A stretch of DNA of 7,035 nt, taken from assembly GCA_002492075.1 (NCBI GenBank), contig DKXD01000036.1:687-7721 (forward strand), in the 5' to 3' direction. The notes beneath the pieces are model-generated. The model was not told the DNA's origin and did no database searches. It was given only the letters and a program-made list of their open reading frames with translations. Source of the stretch: Ruminococcaceae bacterium UBA7135 (lineage in GTDB: Bacteria > Bacillota > Clostridia > Oscillospirales > Ruminococcaceae). The stretch's first letter is position 1. Each line of letters starts with the position of its first letter. This document shows, one piece after another, positions 1 through 5,602 of this stretch. A program made the translations under genes and the position numbers.

Positions 1-26
1 GTATCAACCGAACCCTTCTTGAAAAT

Positions 27-55
27 ATTATAACATAAATTTTGTCTAAATTCAA
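27..55 (-). promoter_or_regulatory. sigma-A-type promoter reading left out of the window
   Basis: On the minus strand there is a -35 box TTGAAT (50-55), a 17-nt spacer and a perfect -10 box TATAAT (27-32), with an extended TGT just upstream of the -10. Transcription would begin near position 20 and leave the window to the left. The gene it serves is outside the window. It lies back to back with the rightward promoter at 65-93. Confidence 0.6.
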
Positions 56-64
56 GATTAGTTA

Positions 65-93
65 TTGAAAATTTTATAAAAATGTGCTAAAAT
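65..93 (+). promoter_or_regulatory. sigma-A-type promoter of the flavin reductase-ung operon
   Basis: A -35 box TTGAAA (65-70), a 17-nt spacer and a -10 box TAAAAT (88-93) are preceded by an extended-10 TGC (85-87). The surrounding DNA is AT-rich. Transcription would start near position 100, about 235 nt before the first start codon at 336, so the mRNA should have a long leader. The identification rests on spacing and box match only. Confidence 0.65.
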
Positions 94-138
94 ATAATTG
101 GATATTATCGGTATCGATGTTTCAATTGTTTATAACAG

Positions 139-170
139 CGTTCTCTCCCCGCGGAGCGGTGGAGAGAACG
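139..170 (+). repeat. 14-bp GC-rich hairpin 1 in the operon leader
   Basis: CGTTCTCTCC (139-148) pairs perfectly with GGAGAGAACG (161-170). The stem continues as CCGC (149-152) with GCGG (156-159), leaving one bulged T (160) and a GGA loop. No T-tract follows directly; the next bases are AAAACC, so it is not a standard rho-independent terminator. It resembles the hairpin at 262-290 in its CGTT...CCCCGC / GCGG...AACG layout, so the two may be related palindromic elements or leader structures. Confidence 0.7.
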
Positions 171-209
171 AAAACCATACTTTTTACAAGCTGATCCGGC
201 TGTTATCCT

Positions 210-238
210 CGCTGTATGCGCGGGAGCCGAATGCAGCG
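210..238 (+). other. weaker leader hairpin between the two GC-rich palindromes
   Basis: CGCTGTA (210-216) can pair with TGCAGCG (232-238) using one G-U wobble, with a 15-nt loop. A competing stem GCCG (226-229) with CGGC (237-240) shares its 3' arm. The two are mutually exclusive, so the leader could in principle switch between folds. No known riboswitch signature was recognised. Confidence 0.35.
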
Positions 239-261
239 GCTTGCGTATCGACCGTTTACGC

Positions 262-290
262 CCGTTTCCCCGCCGCAGGCGGGGAAACGG
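262..290 (+). repeat. 13-bp perfect palindromic hairpin 2 in the operon leader
   Basis: CCGTTTCCCCGCC (262-274) and GGCGGGGAAACGG (278-290) are perfect inverted repeats around a GCA loop. The stem lies 45 nt upstream of the flavin reductase start codon and is followed by CAAAAACAAG, with no T-tract, so termination is not supported. Together with the hairpin at 139-170 it gives the 5' leader strong structure. It could be a mobile REP-like palindrome, an mRNA-stability element or part of a regulatory leader. Confidence 0.75.
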
Positions 291-335
291 CAAAAACAAG
301 AGACGGGAAACATATTTGCGAAAAGAGGATATTTT

Positions 336-953
336 ATGTCTAAAGTAACTTGGAAAGGCGGCACAATGTTAGCGCCCGTGCCCGCCGTTTTGGTGTCCTG
401 CGGGAGCGTGGAGAAGCCCGCCGCATTAACGATAGCGTGGACGGGGATAATAAGCTCCGACCCGCCGAGGCTGTACATCTCCGTGCGGCGCGAGCGCAAC
501 TCTTACGACATTATCAAGCAGTCCGGGGAGTTCTGTGTGAATATGATGCCGTCAACCGCCGTGCGAACTCTCGATTACTGTGGGATAAAGTCGGGGAAGA
601 ACGAGGATAAGCTCGCAAAACGCAAGCTGACCGCGCTGCCTTGTACGCAGATATCCGCGCCGATGATCGCTCAAAGCAAGATCTCGCTGGAGTGCAAGGT
701 GTTCGACATTCAGCCGCAAGGTTCGCACGATATGTTTCTTGCGGACATAATCGCCGTCAACATAGACGACGACCTTATCGACGAAAAAGGCAGGCTGATG
801 ATCGAGCAGGCAGGGCTGCTGACTTACGCGCACGGAACGTATTTTGCGCTCGGCAAGAAGATAGGCACGTTCGGGTTCTCCACAAAGCAAAAGCGCGGCA
901 AAGAGGTCGCGAGAAAAAATCCGAAAAAGAAAAAGGCAAAGGATAAAAAATAA
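336..953 (+). CDS. flavin reductase family protein (FMN-binding split barrel)
   Basis: This 205-residue protein belongs to the flavin reductase-like family (PF01613 type), which binds FMN in a split beta-barrel in the cytoplasm and passes electrons from NAD(P)H or serves as an oxidoreductase component. The recognisable core is the segment around residues 29-70 (ALTIAWTGIISSDPPRLY, then RNSYDIIKQSGEFCVN) followed by DYCG at 80-83 and SGKNEDK at 86-92, as in many clostridial members. The substrate cannot be told. I start at ATG 336 rather than upstream in-frame ATGs because AGAGGA (324-329) is well placed and homology begins there; upstream lies the structured leader. The last 20 or so residues are very lysine-rich (NPKKKKAKDKK) and extend past the domain. 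The stop codon overlaps the start of ung by 1 nt. Confidence 0.9.
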   Translation: MSKVTWKGGTMLAPVPAVLVSCGSVEKPAALTIAWTGIISSDPPRLYISVRRERNSYDIIKQSGEFCVNMMPSTAVRTLDYCGIKSGKNEDKLAKRKLTALPCTQISAPMIAQSKISLECKVFDIQPQGSHDMFLADIIAVNIDDDLIDEKGRLMIEQAGLLTYAHGTYFALGKKIGTFGFSTKQKRGKEVARKNPKKKKAKDKK

Positions 954-1621
954 TGGTAAATATAGGAAACGAATGGGACGAACTCTTGGCTGAAGAGTTC
1001 AAAAAGGATTATTATTTACAGCTTCGGCGGTTTCTTATCTCCGAATATAATTCGCGAACGATATATCCGCCGATGAACGACATCTTCAACGCCCTGAAAG
1101 CGACGTCATACAGCGACGTCAAGGCGGTGATACTCGGGCAGGACCCGTATCACGGAGCGGGGCAGGCTCACGGAATGTGCTTTTCCGTGAAGAAGGGAAC
1201 GCCCCCGCCGCCCTCCCTGCAAAATATCTTCAAGGAAATACAAAGCGAGCTGGAGCTGCCGATACCGCCCCACGGCGAGCTTACCGCGTGGGCGAAAAGC
1301 GGCGTTCTGCTGCTGAACACGGTTCTTACCGTCCGTGAGGGGCTGGCGAACTCTCACCGGGGGCACGGCTGGGAGATACTCACCGACCGCATAATAGAGC
1401 TGCTGAACGAGCGCGAAACGCCGATAGTTTTCCTCTTGTGGGGCGGCAACGCCCGCGCTAAGGCAAAGCTTATAACTAATCCAAAGCACCTTGTGCTGCA
1501 ATGCGCTCACCCAAGCCCTTTGTCGGCGCACAACGGGTTCTTCGGCTGCGGACACTTCATAAAGGCGAACGAGTTCTTGAAAAGCAGCGGCATGGAGCCT
1601 ATCGACTGGAGAATAGTATGA
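953..1621 (+). CDS. ung: uracil-DNA glycosylase, family 1
   Basis: This enzyme removes uracil from DNA, arising from cytosine deamination or dUTP incorporation, and starts base-excision repair. All family 1 hallmarks are visible in the 222 residues. The water-activating loop GQDPYH is at 62-67 with catalytic Asp64, followed by GQAHGMCFSV. The uracil-recognition strand LLNTVLTV is at 120-127 with Asn122. LLWG is at 161-164. The DNA-intercalation loop HPSPLSAH is at 186-193 with His186. Length and numbering are almost the same as E. coli Ung (Asp64, Asn123, His187), so the protein looks intact and active. It starts in a TAATG overlap with the flavin reductase gene and ends in an ATGA overlap with the next gene, so it is an internal gene of a coupled operon. 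Confidence 0.97.
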   Translation: MVNIGNEWDELLAEEFKKDYYLQLRRFLISEYNSRTIYPPMNDIFNALKATSYSDVKAVILGQDPYHGAGQAHGMCFSVKKGTPPPPSLQNIFKEIQSELELPIPPHGELTAWAKSGVLLLNTVLTVREGLANSHRGHGWEILTDRIIELLNERETPIVFLLWGGNARAKAKLITNPKHLVLQCAHPSPLSAHNGFFGCGHFIKANEFLKSSGMEPIDWRIV

Positions 1622-2007
1622 GCACTCTTTCAAAGAAAAAACTCAGGGTCGCCGTTATCGTTTCGGCAGTCGTTTTCGCCGCGGCGATAACGGTGGTGAT
1701 ATTGGTTTTTGCGCCGAGCAAATACGAGCTTGTAAAATCCTTCACCACCGCCGATAACGCTCATCAAATAGCGCTGTACGCCTCTTACCCGACCGCTCCC
1801 ACAAACGCCCGCGCGACAGTTAAGGTGGTATGTACGGACAATTCCGCGGGAAAAGAGGTCGAGTGGGAAAAGTTTGAGCTTGTCATTCCAAAAACGGGAG
1901 AACTGTTTTCTTTGGAGAACGACACGGCGGACGGGTGCAGTCTTATAGTACACGATCACCGCGGCGACAAGACGATAAGTTTTGTATGGAACGAGATTTT
2001 TGCGTAA
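1618..2007 (+). CDS. small single-pass membrane protein, unknown function
   Basis: The product is a 129-residue protein I do not recognise. A short basic N-terminus (SKKKLR) precedes one hydrophobic segment at about residues 11-32 (VAVIVSAVVFAAAITVVILVF). The rest, about 97 residues, is soluble and probably outside the cell, rich in beta-type alternation and in Thr, Val and Asp. There is no lipobox, so it should be an uncleaved signal anchor. I chose ATG 1618 over the upstream in-frame ATG at 1501 because it forms a 4-nt ATGA overlap with the ung stop, has GGAG at 1608-1611 six bases upstream, and starts directly before the membrane segment; the longer version would only add a shadow of ung. 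It is followed 15 nt later by the zinc-ribbon gene. Confidence 0.8.
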   Translation: MSTLSKKKLRVAVIVSAVVFAAAITVVILVFAPSKYELVKSFTTADNAHQIALYASYPTAPTNARATVKVVCTDNSAGKEVEWEKFELVIPKTGELFSLENDTADGCSLIVHDHRGDKTISFVWNEIFA

Positions 2008-2022
2008 AAGAGAGATGATCTT

Positions 2023-3183
2023 ATGCTTGAATACTGCGTTTGCCCCAAATGCGAACGAATGATAATGCTTGACGGCGATTTCGACAGCGGATTTTGCTGC
2101 TACTGCGGTACGCATATTCTTTACAGCGAAGCCCGCGAGGAGCTGCTGAACGGTTTGCGTTCAGCGATACCCGACGAATTTGTGATAGAAGCCGATCTCT
2201 CGGAGCTTATCGACGAGGACGATGCGAGTGACGATACATACGGTCTGGACGAGTGCAAGGAAAAACGCGCTCTGGCGCAGTCGTTTTTGGGAAAGTGGGA
2301 TTTCGGCGGCGCGTTCAAGGCGTTCTCCGAGGCGCTGGATTGGTACCCGGGCGACTTTGAGAGCCGCTGCGGATTTATGACGGCGGGCGTTCTGCGCTTA
2401 AAGGACACCGAGAATTGGGAGCGCTATCTTTCGGAATGTATCGACAGAATACGTTCGCAAAGCGATTGGAATATGGCGCAGGCGGCGCTGGAATATACGC
2501 TCGATATTATGAAGAAGTTTCTCTCAAAGGGCGGGCGGTATGTGTCGCCGTCGTATACGATCGGATTTTTCGAGCGCGTCACGCAGAGTTTTCCCGTGCT
2601 GAAGCAGACCGCCGCCGAGATACTCGCGCATTGTCTGAACATAGAAAACGCGCCGTTTACGGACGCGGCGCGTTTGGATCACGAAACGTCGAGGTTCGCC
2701 GTGGGAAACTACCCCGCCGAGCCGGACAAGAATCTGAGGCGCGGAATGCTTGTTGTAATGCGCTGCCATTGTGACGCTCGGGTAAAGGAGCAGCTGTGTA
2801 GGGCGCTGTATGTTTACGACCGCGCGGTGTGGCTGAGAGCCAAGGACGCGGCGCACATAGGCGACGCCATAGAGCTTTGCGAAACGATAACGAACGGCGG
2901 ATTTCCGCCCGCCGACGTTCGCATAGTGCTGAACACGATGTACGACTTCCTGATGATGGGCGGCATAGAGCCGAACACCACCGAGCGCGAAAAGCTCCTG
3001 TTTTTATCGAGCGTTTACACGTTCGAGCAAATTCGCCGCATGGAGCGCTTTTTCGGCGGCTTCTTGTTCTTCAACAAGCTGTACGCCGAGGTATATTTAA
3101 AGCAGCGTGGCGCGTCGCTTATCTCCGCCGAGTACAAACGCATACAAGCGAAGATCGCGCAATTGTCGGATAATACTATATAA
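2023..3183 (+). CDS. zinc-ribbon protein with TPR-like helical body, unknown function
   Basis: This 386-residue cytoplasmic protein opens with a zinc ribbon: CPKC (Cys7, Cys10) and CCYCG (Cys25, Cys28) about 14 residues apart, a rubredoxin-like knuckle pair. An acidic linker (about 58-72) follows. A stretch at about 82-115 (LAQSFLGKWDFGGAFKAF, then ALDWYPGDFESR) has the spacing of a tetratricopeptide helix pair. The remaining 270 residues look helical, with no membrane segment and no catalytic motif I can identify. Such proteins often act as adaptors, but no partner is evident. The start at ATG 2023 has a purine-rich AAAAGAGAG upstream (2006-2014) and puts the CPxC motif at the very N-terminus, as is usual. 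It is the last gene of the ung operon; no hairpin terminator follows. Confidence 0.8.
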   Translation: MLEYCVCPKCERMIMLDGDFDSGFCCYCGTHILYSEAREELLNGLRSAIPDEFVIEADLSELIDEDDASDDTYGLDECKEKRALAQSFLGKWDFGGAFKAFSEALDWYPGDFESRCGFMTAGVLRLKDTENWERYLSECIDRIRSQSDWNMAQAALEYTLDIMKKFLSKGGRYVSPSYTIGFFERVTQSFPVLKQTAAEILAHCLNIENAPFTDAARLDHETSRFAVGNYPAEPDKNLRRGMLVVMRCHCDARVKEQLCRALYVYDRAVWLRAKDAAHIGDAIELCETITNGGFPPADVRIVLNTMYDFLMMGGIEPNTTEREKLLFLSSVYTFEQIRRMERFFGGFLFFNKLYAEVYLKQRGASLISAEYKRIQAKIAQLSDNTI

Positions 3184-3214
3184 TATCAGAACGTGTTTTT
3201 AGTATTGGTATAAT

Positions 3215-3221
3215 AAGGAGG
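3215..3221 (+). promoter_or_regulatory. strong Shine-Dalgarno site of the toxin-like gene
   Basis: AAGGAGG lies six T residues before ATG 3228. It is the most complete ribosome binding site in the window. It fixes the start codon and suggests efficient translation independent of the upstream genes. Confidence 0.85.
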
Positions 3222-3227
3222 TTTTTT

Positions 3228-3704
3228 ATGTACCAATTCTCGGAATCAAAAAAAGTAAGACAAAACGAAAGCGTTCAGCGGAAACGGAGCAATCAGACCT
3301 TTGGATCCTTGCAGAAGAAGCAGACAGATGATACCGGCAGCTTGTTCGATGATACGCTCCACCAAAGGCTTATGCAAAGCTCCGCATCCGGCAATAAGGA
3401 CGCGCATCCCTATCTTAGCGTGAGCGGCTCGGATAATAATGCCGTTCAATTGAAGGGCGTCGTTCAAAGGGCAAACGGCGCCAATGCCTATTACGCCGGA
3501 AGCGGCAATGACTGGCATATACATCATGGCGATCATATAAAGTATAGAAGTATGAATGAAACAAGAGTTAATTTTGACGGAAGAAGGAGAAAGAAAATAT
3601 TCAGAGAATTAAGACAAAGAATTCATGACAACAACTTGGTAAATACCCTCGGAAGTCAGCAATTCAGCAGCTGTATACACTGGATCTTTCAGCATATAAG
3701 ATAG
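3228..3704 (+). CDS. small modular protein resembling polymorphic-toxin or injection-system cargo, unknown
   Basis: This 158-residue protein has no clear family assignment. The first ~80 residues look disordered, rich in Gln, Ser, Lys and Asp, with recurring motifs SVQRKR (15-20), VQLK (73-76) and VVQR (78-81). From memory, similar VQR/VQLK-rich tails occur in DUF4157-type proteins and cargo of extracellular contractile injection systems, but the DUF4157 HEAWH motif is absent. The C-terminal ~75 residues hold a His/Asp cluster, WHIHHGDHIK (96-105), a basic patch GRRRKK (118-123), and an end with Cys149 and two His. This could be a small metal-dependent toxin or nuclease domain; that is inference. 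There is no signal peptide or membrane segment. It lies 44 nt after the zinc-ribbon gene and converges on yqfD 20 nt away. No immunity gene is apparent. Confidence 0.7.
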   Translation: MYQFSESKKVRQNESVQRKRSNQTFGSLQKKQTDDTGSLFDDTLHQRLMQSSASGNKDAHPYLSVSGSDNNAVQLKGVVQRANGANAYYAGSGNDWHIHHGDHIKYRSMNETRVNFDGRRRKKIFRELRQRIHDNNLVNTLGSQQFSSCIHWIFQHIR

Positions 3705-3719
3705 AGCGTTAATTCCGCT
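3705..3719. other. short dyad between convergent genes
   Basis: AGCG (3705-3708) and CGCT (3716-3719) flank a 7-nt AT-rich loop in the 20-bp gap between the plus-strand toxin-like gene and the minus-strand yqfD gene. The stem has only 4 bp and no T-tract on either strand, so it is a poor terminator. I see no better one in this gap. Confidence 0.2.
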
Positions 3720-3724
3720 GCGCC

Positions 3725-4960
3725 CTATCCGTCCGAGCCGCCTTCGCTTGTTTCCGAGGTCTCGGGTGTTTCGGGCATTGTCATATCGCCCATTTCGATG
3801 GGAACGGGCTTTGCGATGTCGCCCTGCAAGGTGTAGTCGATAACGAGCCGTATGCCGTCATCCTGCGGATAGAAGCGTTCCTCGGCGTTGGTTATCTCAT
3901 ATTCCGAGAAGAAGTTCTCCTCAAAATCAAGCTTTCGTTTTTGAAGCTCCGACAAAACATCGTCGGGGCTTCTTGTTATGTCTTGCGAGGTATAGGCGGT
4001 GTAGATGCCCGATTTTATCTTGAACGAGGTCGGCTGCCCGCCTATCTTTAAAATGCTCGTTTCCTCGGTATAAAGCGAGTTTTCCGCGCCTGCTTTCCCT
4101 GTGAACAGCGGGTACTCGTCGTCGCCGTAAACAAGGTACTTGAACACCTTCTTTTCGCCGTTTGCAAGGCTTATCGTTTCGTTATACGGCACGAAGAACT
4201 CGCGTGTTTCCGTCCATTCGCCGATTATCTCCGCGTCCGCGCGGACGAACATAACGTGGTCGCGCCCGTCGGGAACGGTTCCCGAAACGAGCAGATCGCC
4301 CGCGTTCACGCCGCTGCCGTTTTCCACTACCGAAGCGCCCATACGCGGTATCTGGCGCACTATTTTTGCGGAACGCGCGGCTGTGATGTTGCGCGGCGCG
4401 TTTTCCTCCATTTCGGGCTTTTCCACGCCCTTAACTATGCGGACGTTCACTCTGAACCCCTCGCACGATACGTCCGCCCAAGCGCAGTCCTCCACCTCCG
4501 CGAGTATGCGGTGCTCCGCTTTGGATATTTCCAGCGTGTCGGTCGAAGCGCCGAGCCGTATTCTGCACTCGTCGAGTATCTGCATTACCTGTGAGCGCGG
4601 AGCGTCACCCTCTATCGTTATGGAGCGCACGCTTGTCTGCCACAGCGCTATCACCAGAATGAACAACAGAGCGCCCACGCACAGCCCCGCTCTTGTGCGG
4701 TATTTTCGCAGAGTGAAGTACAGTCCGCGGCGTTCGCCCGCTTTGATGCGAACGCCGTGCCGTCGCGCGGTCTCCGATACGCGAAAGTAGTCCGTGGGTG
4801 ACACCGCGCCGCTTATCTCCTCGTCCGACACCGTGATGTTCCGCACGGGAACGCCGTCTTCGAGCAGCTCCGACAGCATATCTCCGCGATAGCCGCCAAG
4901 CCCCGAAAATTTAACATATCCCATGCGCAGACCCTTTACTTTATCGTTCTTTTTTTTCAT
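3725..4960 (-). CDS. yqfD: sporulation protein YqfD
   Basis: YqfD is a membrane protein made in the mother cell during sporulation of Bacillus and Clostridia; its exact biochemical role is not settled. The 411 residues are close to the usual ~400. A cytoplasmic N-terminal part (1-90, with KFSGLGGYRGDML at 17-29) precedes one membrane segment at about 92-108 (GLCVGALLFILVIALW). The SITIEG segment (113-118) then starts a beta-rich extracytoplasmic region resembling a small FtsQ/POTRA-like fold. The tail is acidic and Pro/Glu/Thr-rich (TMPETPETSETSEGG) and looks flexible. The start codon lies inside the yqfC stop (ATGA), with GAGGAGA about nine bases upstream within yqfC, so the two genes are translationally coupled. 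An A8 run follows the start codon. In B. subtilis phoH follows yqfD; here a convergent gene does. Confidence 0.93.
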   Translation of the reverse strand: MKKKNDKVKGLRMGYVKFSGLGGYRGDMLSELLEDGVPVRNITVSDEEISGAVSPTDYFRVSETARRHGVRIKAGERRGLYFTLRKYRTRAGLCVGALLFILVIALWQTSVRSITIEGDAPRSQVMQILDECRIRLGASTDTLEISKAEHRILAEVEDCAWADVSCEGFRVNVRIVKGVEKPEMEENAPRNITAARSAKIVRQIPRMGASVVENGSGVNAGDLLVSGTVPDGRDHVMFVRADAEIIGEWTETREFFVPYNETISLANGEKKVFKYLVYGDDEYPLFTGKAGAENSLYTEETSILKIGGQPTSFKIKSGIYTAYTSQDITRSPDDVLSELQKRKLDFEENFFSEYEITNAEERFYPQDDGIRLVIDYTLQGDIAKPVPIEMGDMTMPETPETSETSEGGSDG

Positions 4961-5235
4961 TGATCGTTCTCCTCAAAGGTAAGTGAGTGTATATAGCCCG
5001 TTATTTTCACGCTGCCCACTCCGAAATTTTCCAGACACAGCGGCGCTCCCGAAACGCGGATATCCATTCCATACACCGAAAGCACAATAAAATTATCGTC
5101 AAGCTCCTTTATGCAGCGGCAGTTTTCTATGCAAAGCTCGCCGCCGTTTCGCAAGCCGCCGTCTGTCGAAAAAGTAACGGTGCTTTTTTTTGCGGCAAGC
5201 TCTTCAAGCGCGGTCAATCTTTCGCGAACGCTCAT
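4957..5235 (-). CDS. yqfC: sporulation protein YqfC (YabP/YqfC family)
   Basis: The 92-residue product matches the length and pattern of YqfC, a small sporulation protein of the YabP/YqfC family usually encoded just upstream of yqfD. The typical core is visible from residue 35 on: ENCRCIKELDDNFIVLSVYG, a DIRVSGAPL segment and a C-terminal GSVKITGYIHSLTFE strand. It is predicted to be soluble, all-beta and cytoplasmic in the mother cell. GGGGAG lies nine bases before the start codon. The gene sits behind a near-consensus sigma-E promoter (5268-5296), giving a leader of about 25 nt, which agrees with the sigma-E control known in B. subtilis. Its last 4 bases overlap the yqfD start. Confidence 0.93.
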   Translation of the reverse strand: MSVRERLTALEELAAKKSTVTFSTDGGLRNGGELCIENCRCIKELDDNFIVLSVYGMDIRVSGAPLCLENFGVGSVKITGYIHSLTFEENDQ

Positions 5236-5241
5236 TTTGTC

Positions 5242-5308
5242 ACACTCCCCAAATCAAGACTTGTCTAATTGTATGCGAAAACATCGGCGATAATTCCCGG
5301 GGGAGTGT
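5242..5308. repeat. 9-bp inverted repeat bracketing the sigma-E promoter
   Basis: ACACTCCCC (5242-5250) and its exact complement GGGGAGTGT (5300-5308) flank the yqfC promoter with 49 bases between them. On the yqfC strand the downstream arm contains the Shine-Dalgarno sequence, while the upstream arm lies before the -35 box and is not transcribed from that promoter. It may be a spaced operator pair or chance. Confidence 0.35.
5268..5296 (-). promoter_or_regulatory. sigma-E (mother-cell sporulation) promoter of yqfC-yqfD
   Basis: On the minus strand a -35-like GAATTAT (5290-5296) is followed by a 14-nt spacer and CATACAAT (5268-5275). This is an exact match to the sigma-E -10 consensus CATACAnT, and the 14-nt spacing is typical for sigma-E. 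Transcription would start near 5261, about 25 nt before the yqfC start codon. The downstream genes belong to the known sigma-E regulon in B. subtilis, which supports the call independently. Confidence 0.8.
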
Positions 5309-5450
5309 TTTTCCTATCAAGCATAATTTCTGCCGTGACGATTAAGAAAGGTCAGCCCAATCTGTGGTTGTGCAAAATAGCAAAATTACTTTGTTGAAAT
5401 TGTGCGTTTCTACAAACTTTGACAAATAAAATACAATAACGCCACAATTA

Positions 5451-5459
5451 TGCTATAAT
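5451..5459 (+). promoter_or_regulatory. extended -10 promoter of the lipid cassette
   Basis: TGC followed by a perfect TATAAT (5454-5459) forms an extended -10 element. At 17-nt spacing the -35 position reads ATACAA (5431-5436), which is weak, and the good TTGACA at 5419-5424 is too far away (29 nt). Extended -10 promoters can work without a good -35. Transcription would start near 5466, leaving a leader of about 137 nt before dgkA. Confidence 0.5.
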
Positions 5460-5602
5460 TATAATAAACATAGATTTTCACCAAAAATGCTGTAATAAAA
5501 TCGTCGCGAAGTCAAATGCTGCAATGCGGTTCGACAAATATTTATACGGTAAATCCAAAGCGGAATTGCTGTAGGCATTAAAGCAGACCGGAGGCAGAAC
5601 TT

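Larger units (their letters stand above)
5236..5602. other. 367-nt divergent intergenic region
   Basis: This gene-free stretch separates yqfC (leftward) from the lipid cassette (rightward). The part next to yqfC holds the sigma-E promoter and an inverted repeat around it. The middle (about 5310-5450) is AT-rich with no open frame of note and contains a lone TTGACA at 5419-5424. A rightward extended -10 promoter is at 5451-5459. The last ~137 nt would be the mRNA leader of dgkA; only weak pairing is visible (GTCGCGAA near 5502 with TTCGAC near 5530), and no known RNA family was recognised. Confidence 0.7.

Noticed and set aside
139..290. GC-rich hairpins as rho-independent terminators
   Set aside because: Neither is followed by a T-tract on either strand; hairpin 1 is followed by AAAACC and hairpin 2 by CAAAAAC.
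98..343. 81-codon plus-strand open frame across the leader
   Set aside because: It spans both palindromic hairpins, has no good ribosome site, has no protein-like pattern and runs past the better start at 336 in another frame.
1101..1122. Direct repeat GCGACGTCA twice, 4 nt apart
   Set aside because: It lies inside the conserved ung coding region and is explained by the protein sequence; no flanking mobile DNA.
3209..3214. TATAAT as a -10 box for the toxin-like gene
   Set aside because: Transcription would start on the Shine-Dalgarno itself, and the -35 position reads TCAGAA. The other TATAAT at 3179-3184 also lacks a -35, so no promoter is claimed.
4140..4790. 216-codon plus-strand open frame opposite yqfD
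   Set aside because: It is the antisense shadow of yqfD, has no ribosome site, and shows low-complexity Ser/Arg/Pro composition typical of such shadows.
5419..5459. TTGACA at 5419 paired with TATAAT at 5454 as a classic promoter
   Set aside because: The spacer is 29 nt, far above the usual 16-18, so only the extended -10 element is called.
5525..5540. GGTTCGA resembling a tRNA T-loop
   Set aside because: No T-stem pairing, acceptor stem or anticodon arm can be drawn around it.
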